Position numbers and translations under genes: made by a program. A DNA stretch of 64,000 bases, from contig NZ_CP085242.1 in the NCBI RefSeq assembly GCF_044810985.1, positions 2,976,001-3,040,000 of the forward strand, written 5' to 3'. The notes under the pieces are model-generated. The model was not told the origin of the DNA, did no database searches, and was given only the letters and a program-made list of their open reading frames with translations. The DNA comes from Marinospirillum sp031581385. GTDB taxonomy: Bacteria; Pseudomonadota; Gammaproteobacteria; Pseudomonadales; Halomonadaceae. Positions 28,566 to 37,122 of the stretch are shown in pieces (the stretch's first letter is position 1; the number at the start of each line of letters is the position of its first letter).

Positions 28566-28603
28566 GGGTAGAATCAACCCTGATTTATTTGGTTTTTTTA
28601 ACC
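28566..28603. promoter_or_regulatory. Two further NorR-type sites upstream of norR
   Basis: GGGT-N7-ACCC at 28566-28580 and GGT-N7-ACC at 28591-28603, centres about 24 bp apart, immediately after the SirB2-like stop and 19 bases before the norR ATG. No -24/-12 element follows between them and norR. Autoregulation of norR is the simplest reading. Confidence 0.75.
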
Positions 28604-28621
28604 CTAAAGGCGGGACTCTCA

Positions 28622-30154
28622 ATGCTTGCTTCTCTTTTGCTGGCTGACCTGACCACCGAACTGACCCCGGCTGTGCGCTTCCAGCGTCTGCTGCAGTGTC
28701 TTAAACAGGAATTTCAATGCGGTGCGGTTGCCCTCCTGAAAAAAGAAGAGGAAATTCTGCGTCCGCTGGCCGTGGAAGGGTTGGTCAAGGAAACCCTGGG
28801 GCGGCGCTTTCGGATTGCCCAGCATCCACGCCTGGCAACCCTGCTGAGCAGTCGGGAACCGGTGGTTTTTGATCCCCGCAGCGAAGTGCCTGATCCCTAT
28901 GATGGCTTGCTGGATTCCCTGGAAGGCCAGCCTCTGCCGGTACATGACTGCATGGGTGTGAGTCTTTATCTGGACGGGCAGCAATGGGGAGTGCTGACTC
29001 TGGATTCGCTGACTGCAGGTATCTTTGACCGCTCGGCCAAAGACAAGCTTCACGAAGCCACTTTGATCATTGAAGCCCTGATCCGCATGACGCAACTGGA
29101 ACAGGAGCGTCTGGGCCTGCGCAGTCTTTCGCGCCAGAATGATACCTTCATGGCATCCGCAGTCAGCGGCAGCTCGGAAATCATCGCCCAGAGCCAGGTG
29201 GTGACCCGCCTTCTGCAGGAGCTGGATGTGGTGGCCCAGTCCGACCTGCCTCTGCTGTTGCTGGGTGAAACCGGCGTCGGCAAAGAGCTTTTTGCGCGTT
29301 TTGTTCACCAGCATTCACAGCGTGCTCAGCAGCCGATGATTCACATCAACTGTGCAGCCCTGCCGGAATCCCTGGCGGAAAGCGAACTCTTCGGCCACGC
29401 CAAAGGGGCTTTTTCCGGCGCAAGTCAGGATCGCCCCGGCAAATTTGAAGCTGCACACGGTGGCACTCTGTTTCTGGATGAAGTGGGTGAATTGCCCATC
29501 AGCATTCAAGCCAAACTCTTGCGTGTACTGCAAAGCGGGGAAATCCAGCGTCTGGGTTCGGATGCCACCCGTCAGGTGGATGTACGCATCATCGCCGCCA
29601 CCAATCGTAACCTGCAGGAAGGTGTCAAAAAAGGCGATTTTCGGGCTGACCTTTATCATCGTCTTTCGGTTTATCCGGTGCCCCTGCCACCGCTGCGGGA
29701 AAGACCCGAAGATATCCTGCTGCTGGCGGGGCATTTTTTGGAACTCAACGCCCACCGCCTGGGACTGCGCTGCCTGCGTTTATCCGCTGCGGCTGAAACG
29801 GCTCTGCTGCAATACCCCTGGCCCGGCAATGTGCGGGAGCTGGAACACGTCATCAGCCGAGCGGCCCTGAAAACCCTCGCAAGACAAAACTCCACCGGCA
29901 ATGGCTGGATCACCCTGGAACCCCAGGAACTGGATCTGAATCTTGAACCGGGCGTGACTTCGGCCCCAGAAGAAGAGGGTTCACCTCAAGGCAGGCCGCT
30001 TTTGCCCTTGAAACAGCAGCTGGAAATCTGCCAGCGTCAGGCTGTTCAACAAGCCCTGGACACCGCCGAAGGCTCCTGGGCCGAAGCCGCCCGCCTTCTG
30101 GAAGTCGACTCCAGCAACCTGCACAAACTCGCTAAGCGCTTGAACCTGAAATAA
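28622..30154 (+). CDS. norR: NorR, NO-responsive sigma-54-dependent activator
   Basis: A 510-residue enhancer-binding protein: GAF domain (about 1-170) that binds NO through a non-haem iron in characterised NorR, AAA+ domain with Walker A GETGVGKE (about 214-221), the sigma-54 contact loop GAFSGA (about 262-267; GAFTGA is the usual form), Walker B LFLDEVGELP, R-finger region, and a C-terminal Fis-type HTH (SWAEAARLLEVDSSNLHKLA). I start it at the ATG at 28622; a longer frame from 28451 would cover the SirB2 gene and both NorR sites. It should activate norB through the sites at 28095-28152. Confidence 0.93.
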   Translation: MLASLLLADLTTELTPAVRFQRLLQCLKQEFQCGAVALLKKEEEILRPLAVEGLVKETLGRRFRIAQHPRLATLLSSREPVVFDPRSEVPDPYDGLLDSLEGQPLPVHDCMGVSLYLDGQQWGVLTLDSLTAGIFDRSAKDKLHEATLIIEALIRMTQLEQERLGLRSLSRQNDTFMASAVSGSSEIIAQSQVVTRLLQELDVVAQSDLPLLLLGETGVGKELFARFVHQHSQRAQQPMIHINCAALPESLAESELFGHAKGAFSGASQDRPGKFEAAHGGTLFLDEVGELPISIQAKLLRVLQSGEIQRLGSDATRQVDVRIIAATNRNLQEGVKKGDFRADLYHRLSVYPVPLPPLRERPEDILLLAGHFLELNAHRLGLRCLRLSAAAETALLQYPWPGNVRELEHVISRAALKTLARQNSTGNGWITLEPQELDLNLEPGVTSAPEEEGSPQGRPLLPLKQQLEICQRQAVQQALDTAEGSWAEAARLLEVDSSNLHKLAKRLNLK

Positions 30155-30211
30155 ACAGAGGCAGAACCTCTGTGCTACGCTTCACAGAACATAACTCAAC
30201 AAGGATGTCTT

Positions 30212-31168
30212 ATGAGTCACCACCATGATACCGGCTACAAAGAAGTGTTCAGCTATCCAGAACTGATACAGCAACTGATTGAAGGGTTTGTTCCCGAAGA
30301 GGTTGCCGAAATGATGGATTTTTCTACCCTCAAACTGGAAAACGGCAACTATATCACGCCACTGTTTGAGGAAAAGCATGAGGATCTAGTCTGGTCTGTC
30401 GAAGTAACCTGGCAAGGTAGTACACAAAGGGTCTACCTCTATTTATTGATGGAATTTCAGTCCAGCATCGACACTACAATGCCAATCAGGCTGATGCATT
30501 ACGTTTCCTGCTTTTACAGTCAACTGATCAAGAGCAAGTCCACCAGTACCCGCAAAGGCTTGCCGCCCGTTTTTTCTCTGGTGCTTTATAATGGCCTGCA
30601 ACGCTGGAAAGTTCCTGATAATATCAGCGGTATGATTCATCCCCAGCCACCTCTGTTCCTTAAAGACTATCAGCCAGCTTTGCGTTATTATTTAATTGAC
30701 GAAGGAGCTTACACGGATGAAGAGCTGGCAGCTAAAAGCAGCTCAGTCAGTGGCATTTTTGCAATTGAAAAAGCATCCAGCAGCAGGGAACGAATGCAGC
30801 AAGCCGTGGATCGAATGGTTCAGATTATCCGTAAAGATCCCAATAAAGAACGTATTGATCAGGTCATCACTCGCTGGCTTAAACGCCACTTCTATCGGCT
30901 GGGTGATCGCCAGAACTGGGACAGAATTCACAGCCTGATTGAGGATCACGCCATGATTGCAGAAAACATTCAAACCTGGGCACAGAAAGAACGCATGGAG
31001 GGTTTACAGGAAGGCTACCAGCAGGCAAAGGTTGAAGCTGAACAACGCCTGGAAGAAATGGTACTCAACATGGTGCAAGCAGGTCTTCCTGATGGTCAGG
31101 TAGTCAATATTACCGGAATAACTCCAGAGCAGTTGGCAGCTATCAAAGATAAGCTGCGCTCACACTGA
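30212..31168 (+). CDS. Rpn-family PD-(D/E)XK nuclease / putative transposase
   Basis: A 318-residue protein of the recombination-promoting nuclease (RpnA-E, transposase_31-like) family. The start HDTGYKEVFSYP with Asp6 and Lys10, Asp59, and EFQSS (Glu81-x-Gln83) form the expected nuclease site in the N-terminal ~200 residues; the C-terminal part is helical and charged (EGLQEGYQQAKVEAEQRLEEM). Family members cut DNA and are mobile or variable between strains. A good ribosome site (AAGGATG) precedes the ATG. It stands alone between norR and yjbQ; no terminal inverted repeats were found around it. Confidence 0.88.
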   Translation: MSHHHDTGYKEVFSYPELIQQLIEGFVPEEVAEMMDFSTLKLENGNYITPLFEEKHEDLVWSVEVTWQGSTQRVYLYLLMEFQSSIDTTMPIRLMHYVSCFYSQLIKSKSTSTRKGLPPVFSLVLYNGLQRWKVPDNISGMIHPQPPLFLKDYQPALRYYLIDEGAYTDEELAAKSSSVSGIFAIEKASSSRERMQQAVDRMVQIIRKDPNKERIDQVITRWLKRHFYRLGDRQNWDRIHSLIEDHAMIAENIQTWAQKERMEGLQEGYQQAKVEAEQRLEEMVLNMVQAGLPDGQVVNITGITPEQLAAIKDKLRSH

Positions 31169-31187
31169 GAACAAATCAGACGGCACC

Positions 31188-31616
31188 ATGTCACTGACCT
31201 TCCAGACGAATTTTCAACTCAAGGCCCGCCCAAGGGGTTTTCATCTGATCACGGATGAAGTGCTGGCACAGATACCGGAAATCCGACAGCTGCAAGCAGG
31301 CCTGCTGCACTTGTTTCTTCAGCACACCTCGGCTTCCCTGACCGTGAACGAAAACGCTGACCCGGCAGTGCGTCGCGATTTCGAGGTTTTCTTTAATCGT
31401 CTGGTACCGGAACACCAGCCCGGTTATGAACACATCTATGAAGGCAGTGATGATCTGCCAGCCCACTTCAAATCCAGCCTGCTTGGCCCTTCGCTCACCC
31501 TGCCCGTCACCAGTGGTGACCTGAACCTGGGCACCTGGCAGGGCATTTACCTCTGCGAACACCGCAATCACGGTGGCAGTCGAAGACTTATCTTGACCTT
31601 GCAAGGGCAGGCATAG
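31188..31616 (+). CDS. YjbQ/UPF0047 family protein
   Basis: A 142-residue single-domain protein. Conserved signatures are LQHTSASLTVNENADPAVRRD and the histidine-bearing YEGSDDLPAHFKSS and LGTWQGIYLCEHR. The family has been annotated as secondary thiamine-phosphate synthase from weak complementation in E. coli; the real role is unsettled. It starts 19 bases after the Rpn gene and converges with trmA. Confidence 0.9.
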   Translation: MSLTFQTNFQLKARPRGFHLITDEVLAQIPEIRQLQAGLLHLFLQHTSASLTVNENADPAVRRDFEVFFNRLVPEHQPGYEHIYEGSDDLPAHFKSSLLGPSLTLPVTSGDLNLGTWQGIYLCEHRNHGGSRRLILTLQGQA

Positions 31617-31623
31617 AGAACCC

Positions 31624-32760
31624 TCACTTCTTGACCAAATACACCCCACCTTCAGCATGGTCGGTGTAGGGAAACTGGTCAAAGAAGGCAAAACGCTCGA
31701 TGGTGTGGGTTTTGCTCAGGGTTTCCAGGTTTTCGGCGAGGGTTTCCGGGTTGCAGGAGATATAGATAATCCGCTCATAACGGCTGACCTGTTCCAGGGT
31801 AGTGGCATCCAGTCCGGCACGGGGTGGGTCGACCAGCACTGTGGAGAAGTCGTATTCGGCGAGGTTGAATTTCACCGCCGCTTTGGATTTCGGGTCTTGC
31901 AGGCCAGCAGAAAAATCCTCGGCTGACATGCGTTCAATGCGCACATTTTCGATGCCATTGGCTTCAATATTGTACTGACCAGCCGCCACGGAAGTGCGGC
32001 TGATTTCCGTGCCCAGAAGCTTGCGAAAGTTATCTGCCAGCGCCAGGGTGAAGTTGCCGTTGCCGCAATACAGCTCTACCAGATCGCGTTTATCGTGCTG
32101 TTGATCGCGCAGGGACTGCGCTCCTACAGGCGCACTGACATCGATAGCCCAGGCCAGCATCTGTTCACAGACACGGGCATTGGGCTGGGTAAAGCTGCCT
32201 TCCACCTGCTTGTAAGTTAGTGTTCGCTTACCTGCTTGCAGCTTTTCCAGTACGTAATCGCGTTCCAGCACGATTTTCTGCTTGCGGGCGCGGCCAATCA
32301 GCATCACACCCAGTTCCTCCTGAAGCTGGCGAGCGGCTACTTCCCATTCTTCATCCAGCTTACGGTGATAAATCATGCTGACCAGCATTTCCCCGGACAG
32401 GCTGTTCAAAAACTCCACCTGAAACAGCTTGCGGCGCAACAATGGGCGATCACGAATGGCATCCAGCAGGCGCGGCATCAGTTCATTGATGGCTTCACTG
32501 GCTACGGGATAGTCATCCATGCGCACCTGACGGCGATCCTTTTTGGGGTCTTCACCCACTTCAAACATGATGTAGAAGATATCCTCGCCTTCGTGCCAGA
32601 CACGAAATTCCGTGCGCATCCGGTAATGCGAAGGGGGCGAAGCAAAAACCTCCAGCTCGGGCGGGTTGAAAGCCTGGAAACGCTCACGCAGGCGCTGAGC
32701 CTTGGCATCCAGTAATTGCGGGTAAAGATCGGGAGTCACCTGGGGCAGGGTGGAGGCCAT
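31624..32760 (-). CDS. trmA: tRNA (uracil-5-)-methyltransferase
   Basis: A 378-residue SAM-dependent enzyme that makes T54 in the T-loop of tRNA. It has no N-terminal TRAM domain, unlike RlmC/RlmD. Visible elements: SAM site ELYCGNGNFTLALA, VDPPRAGLD, and catalytic Cys in YISCNPETLAENL. Length matches E. coli TrmA (366). It is transcribed with or just after murI on the minus strand. Confidence 0.95.
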   Translation of the reverse strand: MASTLPQVTPDLYPQLLDAKAQRLRERFQAFNPPELEVFASPPSHYRMRTEFRVWHEGEDIFYIMFEVGEDPKKDRRQVRMDDYPVASEAINELMPRLLDAIRDRPLLRRKLFQVEFLNSLSGEMLVSMIYHRKLDEEWEVAARQLQEELGVMLIGRARKQKIVLERDYVLEKLQAGKRTLTYKQVEGSFTQPNARVCEQMLAWAIDVSAPVGAQSLRDQQHDKRDLVELYCGNGNFTLALADNFRKLLGTEISRTSVAAGQYNIEANGIENVRIERMSAEDFSAGLQDPKSKAAVKFNLAEYDFSTVLVDPPRAGLDATTLEQVSRYERIIYISCNPETLAENLETLSKTHTIERFAFFDQFPYTDHAEGGVYLVKK

Positions 32761-32796
32761 AAAGTCAGTTGTTCTCGGAAAATAAAGGTTGAGGGT

Positions 32797-33666
32797 TCAA
32801 GACAAAAGTTTCAATTCATCAAAGCCCAGGCACTGCAAGGCCTGAGGCAGTTGGCTGTCGGTTTCCAGCGGTGCGGTCAGCCAGCAACTGCGGGCAAAAG
32901 TGTCCGGGCAACAGGGGTTGGGGTAACCCTCTTCAGCCAGCAGATGCAGCACCCGCCGGGCAATGGCCGCACCGGAATCCACCCACTGCCAATGCTGGGC
33001 ACCGGCTTCTTCAGCCACCCGCGCCAATTGTTTTTGCAGCAGAGGAAAATGTGTACAGCCCAGAATCACAGTATCCAGACGGGGTTCATCCAGAAACGGC
33101 TGCAGGATTTCCCGCAGTCGGGCATCAGAAGGCTGCTTGCCGGCCAGGGCATCCTCAGCCAGTTGCACCAGACAGTTACTGCCAATGCGCGTGACCTGAC
33201 AATCCCCGGCAAAAGTCTCAATCAGTTTTTGAGTATAAGGGCGCTCAATTGTGCCTTTGGTAGCCAGCAGACCAATATGCCCGGAACGCGTCATCAAACC
33301 GGCAGGCTTGATCGCAGGCACCACACCCACCACCGGAAGACTGAAACGCTCACGCAAGGCAGGCAAAACCACCGTACTCGCGGTATTACAGGCCACCACC
33401 AGCAAACAGGGCTGCACCTGTTCCAACAAACGCGCCACCACCTCCGGCACCCGCTCCAGCAGCCAGGCATCCGACTTGAGACCATAAGGAAAAGCCTCAT
33501 TGTCACAGGCATAAGTCAGCGGCAAATCCGGCATCCGCTCCCGCAAAGCCTCAACAATCGACAAACCACCCACACCCGAATCAAACACCAGAATCGGGCC
33601 AGGCAAGGTTTGCAATGTGGGGCAGGTATCAGCGGTCAAAATCAATCCTGAAGGCGGAAGAAACAA
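32797..33666 (-). CDS. murI: Glutamate racemase
   Basis: A 289-residue cofactor-independent enzyme giving D-glutamate for peptidoglycan. The two catalytic cysteines stand in VACNTASTVVLPAL and ILGCTHFPLL; the N-terminal ILVFDSGVGGLSI and YACDNEAFPYG are typical. The start at 33666 leaves a ~23-residue extension before the conserved strand, so a later start is possible, but no better ATG with a ribosome site is evident. It marks the left edge of the integron-like island. Confidence 0.95.
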   Translation of the reverse strand: MFLPPSGLILTADTCPTLQTLPGPILVFDSGVGGLSIVEALRERMPDLPLTYACDNEAFPYGLKSDAWLLERVPEVVARLLEQVQPCLLVVACNTASTVVLPALRERFSLPVVGVVPAIKPAGLMTRSGHIGLLATKGTIERPYTQKLIETFAGDCQVTRIGSNCLVQLAEDALAGKQPSDARLREILQPFLDEPRLDTVILGCTHFPLLQKQLARVAEEAGAQHWQWVDSGAAIARRVLHLLAEEGYPNPCCPDTFARSCWLTAPLETDSQLPQALQCLGFDELKLLS

Positions 33667-33981
33667 ACGAGCATTTTACGCCCAGCGGGCAACAGACAGC
33701 AAATCTCCAACAAAGCTTGCATGCTTTACCCGCTGGATTTGCACGGAAAACCCAATGATTAGAAAATAAAAATTGATAAATCAGAAGCTTAGTATGTAGA
33801 CCAGCAGGATAGTGTGCGCACAACTATTGCGGATAGGCGGCGTGCACGGTTTATCGGGAAAACTTTGACCTGAGTTCTGGAAAAAGCTGATAAAACCCGG
33901 TAAGTTGGAACGAAAAGTAGGCGGATATTGAAAATGGCAAAATGCGCATGCCTACTAACAAAATGTTAACCACAAAAAACT
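33667..33981 (+). other. Non-coding stretch with promoter-like and attI-like sequence before the first cassette
   Basis: These 315 bases between murI and the first cassette gene hold no plausible gene and are visibly AT-richer than murI. There is a good sigma-70-type promoter pointing right (TTGACC 33865-33870, 17-base spacer, TGATAA 33888-33893). The stretch ends in a core-site-like GTTAACC preceded by TACTAACAAAAT, which resembles the CTAAAACAAAGTTA region of attI sites. No integrase reading frame is present on either strand here. Confidence 0.5.
33865..33893 (+). promoter_or_regulatory. Sigma-70-type promoter reading into cassette 1 (Pc-like)
   Basis: TTGACC, 17 bases, TGATAA. It lies about 73 bases before the cassette boundary, the position of a cassette promoter in integrons. 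Activity is inferred only from match to consensus. Confidence 0.5.
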
Positions 33982-34444
33982 ATGAACGACGAAGAATTCG
34001 ATAAATATCTAGAAGATGCATGTGACGAGCTTGATCAAAAGTATCAGGTTTTAGTGGATGAGTTTGGTTTTGGTGGTCACGACAATTTTGTTATCGAGTA
34101 TGAAAATCAATCTCTGATGTTCTTTGATAAAGAAAAACCAGTTGTAGCGGCTACTATTTTGCCGGTTGCATCTCATATACCAGAAAAAGAGAGCTTGGTC
34201 TGGTTCTGGTCCAATCGCAACTTACCGGATGCTGTTCGCGACCATAGTTCAGCCGTTAAAAAGCTCTATGACGTGACGGGTTACGAGGTTTTTAATAATC
34301 CTTCAGTAGAGTGCGATGAGAGTATGGCTTGGGAAATTGCAGCTATGGCTTGCAAGTGTTTGGAAGCAAAAGGGGTTTATCGCATCTCACAGGGTAACAT
34401 GCATTCCTATGTTCTAATAACTGAGGTGAGGCACTATGGTTAAC
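33966..34444 (+). mobile_element. Integron-type gene cassette 1
   Basis: The 5' core GTTAACC (33965-33971) and the inverse core GGTTAAC (34438-34444) are exact reverse complements, as required for a circularised cassette with a single attC. Both deviate by one base from the GTTRRRY/RYYYAAC consensus but in the matching position. Between them lies one short gene filling nearly the whole length. Downstream the attC hairpin can be followed up to an IS insertion. Confidence 0.7.
33982..34443 (+). CDS. DUF6882-like protein, cassette gene
   Basis: A 153-residue soluble acidic protein of unknown function. The segment WFWSNRNLPDAVRDHSSAV and the C-terminal AWEIAAMACKCLEAKGVYRI resemble DUF6882 proteins as I recall them. 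Codon use is AT-richer than in flanking chromosomal genes, and the gene fills an integron cassette, both signs of transfer. No strong Shine-Dalgarno is seen (ACAAAAAACT before the ATG). No signal peptide or membrane helix. Confidence 0.7.
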   Translation: MNDEEFDKYLEDACDELDQKYQVLVDEFGFGGHDNFVIEYENQSLMFFDKEKPVVAATILPVASHIPEKESLVWFWSNRNLPDAVRDHSSAVKKLYDVTGYEVFNNPSVECDESMAWEIAAMACKCLEAKGVYRISQGNMHSYVLITEVRHYG

Positions 34445-34528
34445 AAGTCAAAGCACGCGGACTTGGTAAAGCTGTCACCTTTTTTTCAAAAAAGTCGCCA
34501 ACTTCACCCAGCCGGTGTTTGAGGCGTT
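34438..34528 (+). repeat. attC site of cassette 1, interrupted at its 3' core by an IS
   Basis: The site runs from the inverse core GGTTAAC (34438-34444) to TTTGAGGCGTT (34518-34528) and resumes after the IS as AGGT at 36375-36378. The joined 3' end would be TTTGAGGCGTTAGGT, a normal attC end. The arms pair as TAAC/TCAAA/CAC/CGG/CT/GGT/AAG with bulges, as in attC hairpins. Joined length is about 95 bases, within the usual 57-141 range. Confidence 0.7.
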
Positions 34529-36370
34529 CAGGCTGTAGAAAAACCTCGCCGGCTATGCTGAAATGAAGCATCTATGAGCAACCGGCCCTTTCTCATGCCC
34601 AAGTTCAAGCACTACGACTACAACCAGACCGCCATGGTGGTGATTAATTATCAGGATCAGCTGCAGCCAGGCACTTTTGAACACGCCTTGCACTACCTGA
34701 TCTCTGAAAAACTGGATCTTTCTGCTTTCCACCAGCCCTACAAAAATGACACCGAAGGCCGTCCGGCTTACGATCCAGCCATTCTTCTGAAAATCATCCT
34801 ATTTGCTTATTCCAAGGGCATCACGTCTAGCCGAGAAATCCAGTGGTGCTGCGAAACCAATATCATCTTCAAAGCCCTGTCCTGCGATACCGTTCCTCAC
34901 TTCACCACCATTGCCCACTTTGTCAGCAGCCAGCCCCAGGCCATTGAAGACCTATTTGAACAAGTTCTTCTGGTCTGTGATCAGCAAGGGCTTTTAGGCC
35001 ATGAACTCTTTGCCATTGATGGCTGTAAAATGCGCTCCAATGCGGCCAAGGAATGGTCAGGCACCTTTAAAGAGCTGAAAGAGAAGCGCAACAAACTCAA
35101 ACGCCTGGTCCGTCACCATTTGAATGAACACCAGGAACGTGACACCTGGGAAAGTGAGGAAGAACTGGATCAGGATATTCGCAAAGCCCAAACCATCCTG
35201 ACTCTGAATGAAGCCGCTGAAAAGGTTGATCGCTTCCTAAAGACGAACACCCCAAGGAAGGGGCAAAGTAAAAGAGGCAAGGAAGTCAAAAGCAACATTA
35301 CCGATAACCAGTCCGCCAAAATGACGACCAGCAAGGGCACCATCCAGGGTTATAACGGCGTGGCCTCAGTTGATAAAAAACACCAGATCATCATTGATGC
35401 TCAGGCCTTCGGCGAAGGGCAGGAGCACCACACCCTGCAACCGGTTCTGGAAACCATCAAGGATCGTTACCAACGACTGGGCATCCATGACAACCTTTAT
35501 AAAGATCAGATTGTTGTCACTGCCGATACCGGCTTCGCCAACGAGGCGAACATGAAGTATTTGCACGAAAACGGAATCAACGCTTATATCCCAGATAACC
35601 AGTTCCGCAGCCGTGATCCCAAGTTTAAGGATCAAAAAGAAAAGTACGGCAAACGTCACCAGACACCCGGCAAGCCCAAAGCCAAACAACTCATCCCGGC
35701 CAGCGAGTTCCAGTTCGATCCCATCAAGCTGACCTGCATCTGTCCTGCTGGCAACCAGATCAGCCATCGGGGAACTCGAGACAACGACCAGGGTGTTCCC
35801 ACAGCCTATTTTGAAGGCAGGCTACTGCAATGCCGGAACTGCAAGAAAAAGCACCAGTGCATGAAGACCCCGGCATCAGCAGACCACAGAAATGGAGCCG
35901 GACGCCAAGTCAGCTTCCCACTCAATGACAAACGACCACCCAGCTACACCGACTGGATGAAACACCGTGTGGATAGTCCCAAGGGTAAGCAAATTTACAG
36001 TCACCGCATGTCCGTTGTTGAACCCGTATTCGGTAACATCGGCACCAACAAAAGACTCAGCCGCTTCAGCTTGAGGGGCAAGGATAAAGTTCAAGGGCAA
36101 TGGCAGTTGTATTGCCTGATCCACAACATTGAAAAGCTGGCCCACTATGGCAAGCTGGTTCACTAAAGCGGCAGGGGTGGGGTCAAATCGGTCTCGAAAT
36201 AGGGTTCTGGAAGCACCATGATGACCGGCTTACAAAGCTCAAAGCCTGAAAAGGCCAGAAACACAGAATAAAGTAAGGGTTGCCGACCAAAACCGGCAAC
36301 TGAAAAATGAACAACAGAGAACGAGCTGTTGGTAGGAAAAGCTGGCTGGAAAGAGGTTTTTCTACAGGCT
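34529..36370 (+). mobile_element. IS1182-family insertion sequence
   Basis: About 1.84 kb with one transposase gene. Terminal inverted repeats share CTGTAGAAAAACCTC (34533-34547) with its reverse complement at 36353-36367. CGTT stands on both sides (34525-34528 and 36371-36374), consistent with a 4-bp target duplication; with these borders the left end has one more base outside the shared repeat than the right, so the exact ends may differ by a base or two. Confidence 0.82.
34574..36166 (+). CDS. IS1182-family transposase
   Basis: A 530-residue DDE transposase with the N-terminal DUF772-type domain (AYDPAILLKIILFAYSKGIT), the first catalytic Asp in FAIDGCKMRSN, the second in VVTADTGFANEANMKY, a Cys-rich insert (CPAGNQIS, CRNCKKKHQC) and the Glu region near VVEPVFGNIGTNKRL. 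Full length without stops, so potentially active. It may start at the second Met. It lies wholly within the IS ends described and fills it. Confidence 0.92.
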   Translation: MSNRPFLMPKFKHYDYNQTAMVVINYQDQLQPGTFEHALHYLISEKLDLSAFHQPYKNDTEGRPAYDPAILLKIILFAYSKGITSSREIQWCCETNIIFKALSCDTVPHFTTIAHFVSSQPQAIEDLFEQVLLVCDQQGLLGHELFAIDGCKMRSNAAKEWSGTFKELKEKRNKLKRLVRHHLNEHQERDTWESEEELDQDIRKAQTILTLNEAAEKVDRFLKTNTPRKGQSKRGKEVKSNITDNQSAKMTTSKGTIQGYNGVASVDKKHQIIIDAQAFGEGQEHHTLQPVLETIKDRYQRLGIHDNLYKDQIVVTADTGFANEANMKYLHENGINAYIPDNQFRSRDPKFKDQKEKYGKRHQTPGKPKAKQLIPASEFQFDPIKLTCICPAGNQISHRGTRDNDQGVPTAYFEGRLLQCRNCKKKHQCMKTPASADHRNGAGRQVSFPLNDKRPPSYTDWMKHRVDSPKGKQIYSHRMSVVEPVFGNIGTNKRLSRFSLRGKDKVQGQWQLYCLIHNIEKLAHYGKLVH

Positions 36371-36372
36371 CG

Positions 36373-37122
36373 TTAGGTGCCAAAGCCCAGAACAATGAAA
36401 TGGAGAAAATAAATGTCAGAGCTAGTTGCTAATTGCCCGAGATGCAAAGCAAAGGAAATGACTTTCGATCTAATCTGCGAAATCTCCACCTACATAGAGT
36501 GTAGCTGGCAAAGATGGTTTGAGGCTTTTAGCATTTGTCGTCAATGCAATAGATCTACAGTCTTTGTTTTAGCGCAAAGAGAATCGAGTGACGATTTATT
36601 GCTTAGAAAAACGCGATTATCAGAACTTCAACGTGCAGTAAATCAAGTTATGTACGTTAAGGGTCATATCACATTAAAGGATCAAGTCTCAGAAAAGCCA
36701 CCAGAGCATTTACCCGAAAATATTAATGCCGTATTTAAAGAAGGTGCTGCATGTATGGCTATTGGGTGCCATAACGCAGGAGCAACCATGTTCAGGCTTT
36801 GCATAGATTTGGCAACAAAATCTATGCTGCCTGAAGGTGAGGTAGAGGGACTCAACAATAAAGTCCGAAGAAATTTAGGCTTAAGGCTTCCCTGGCTATT
36901 CAAAAATAATATTCTTCCAAATGCATTGGAAGAATTATCATCATGTATCAAAGATGATGGCAATGATGGTGCCCATGAAGGAACCCTAAACGAACAAGAT
37001 GCCGAAGATATTCTTGATTTTACTTATGTTCTTTTAGAGCGGCTGTATACTGAGCCTAAAAGGCTTGAGCTGGCAAAAGAACGTCGTCAAGCAAGAAGAA
37101 CGGAGGCGTAAATGCACCTAAC
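36373..37122 (+). mobile_element. Integron-type gene cassette 2
   Basis: Its 5' core GTTAGGT (36372-36378, just after the IS) and inverse core ACCTAAC (37116-37122) are perfect reverse complements and both match the GTTRRRY/RYYYAAC consensus. One gene occupies the cassette. The attC continues to about 37142, where an IS3-family end begins and the rest is lost. Confidence 0.75.
36413..37111 (+). CDS. DUF4145 domain protein, cassette gene
   Basis: A 232-residue protein: N-terminal zinc-ribbon-like pairs (CPRC at 8-11 and CRQC near 43-46), then the DUF4145 helical domain (GAACMAIGCHNAGATMFRLC through DDGNDGAHEG). DUF4145 occurs in restriction/defence-linked proteins and alone; the function is unknown. 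AT-rich codon use and the matching cassette core sites mark it as acquired. The ATG is preceded by GGAG (TGGAGAAAATAA). Confidence 0.85.
   Translation: MSELVANCPRCKAKEMTFDLICEISTYIECSWQRWFEAFSICRQCNRSTVFVLAQRESSDDLLLRKTRLSELQRAVNQVMYVKGHITLKDQVSEKPPEHLPENINAVFKEGAACMAIGCHNAGATMFRLCIDLATKSMLPEGEVEGLNNKVRRNLGLRLPWLFKNNILPNALEELSSCIKDDGNDGAHEGTLNEQDAEDILDFTYVLLERLYTEPKRLELAKERRQARRTEA

Noticed and set aside
28451..28621. N-terminal extension of NorR
   Set aside because: It would overlap the SirB2 gene in another frame and cover both NorR sites; the ATG at 28622 aligns with the family start.
30212..31168. Rpn gene as part of an IS element
   Set aside because: No terminal inverted repeats or target duplication could be found around it.
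33667..33981. Remnant of an integron integrase gene
   Set aside because: No frame on either strand shows tyrosine-recombinase motifs; only promoter-like and attI-like sequence remains.
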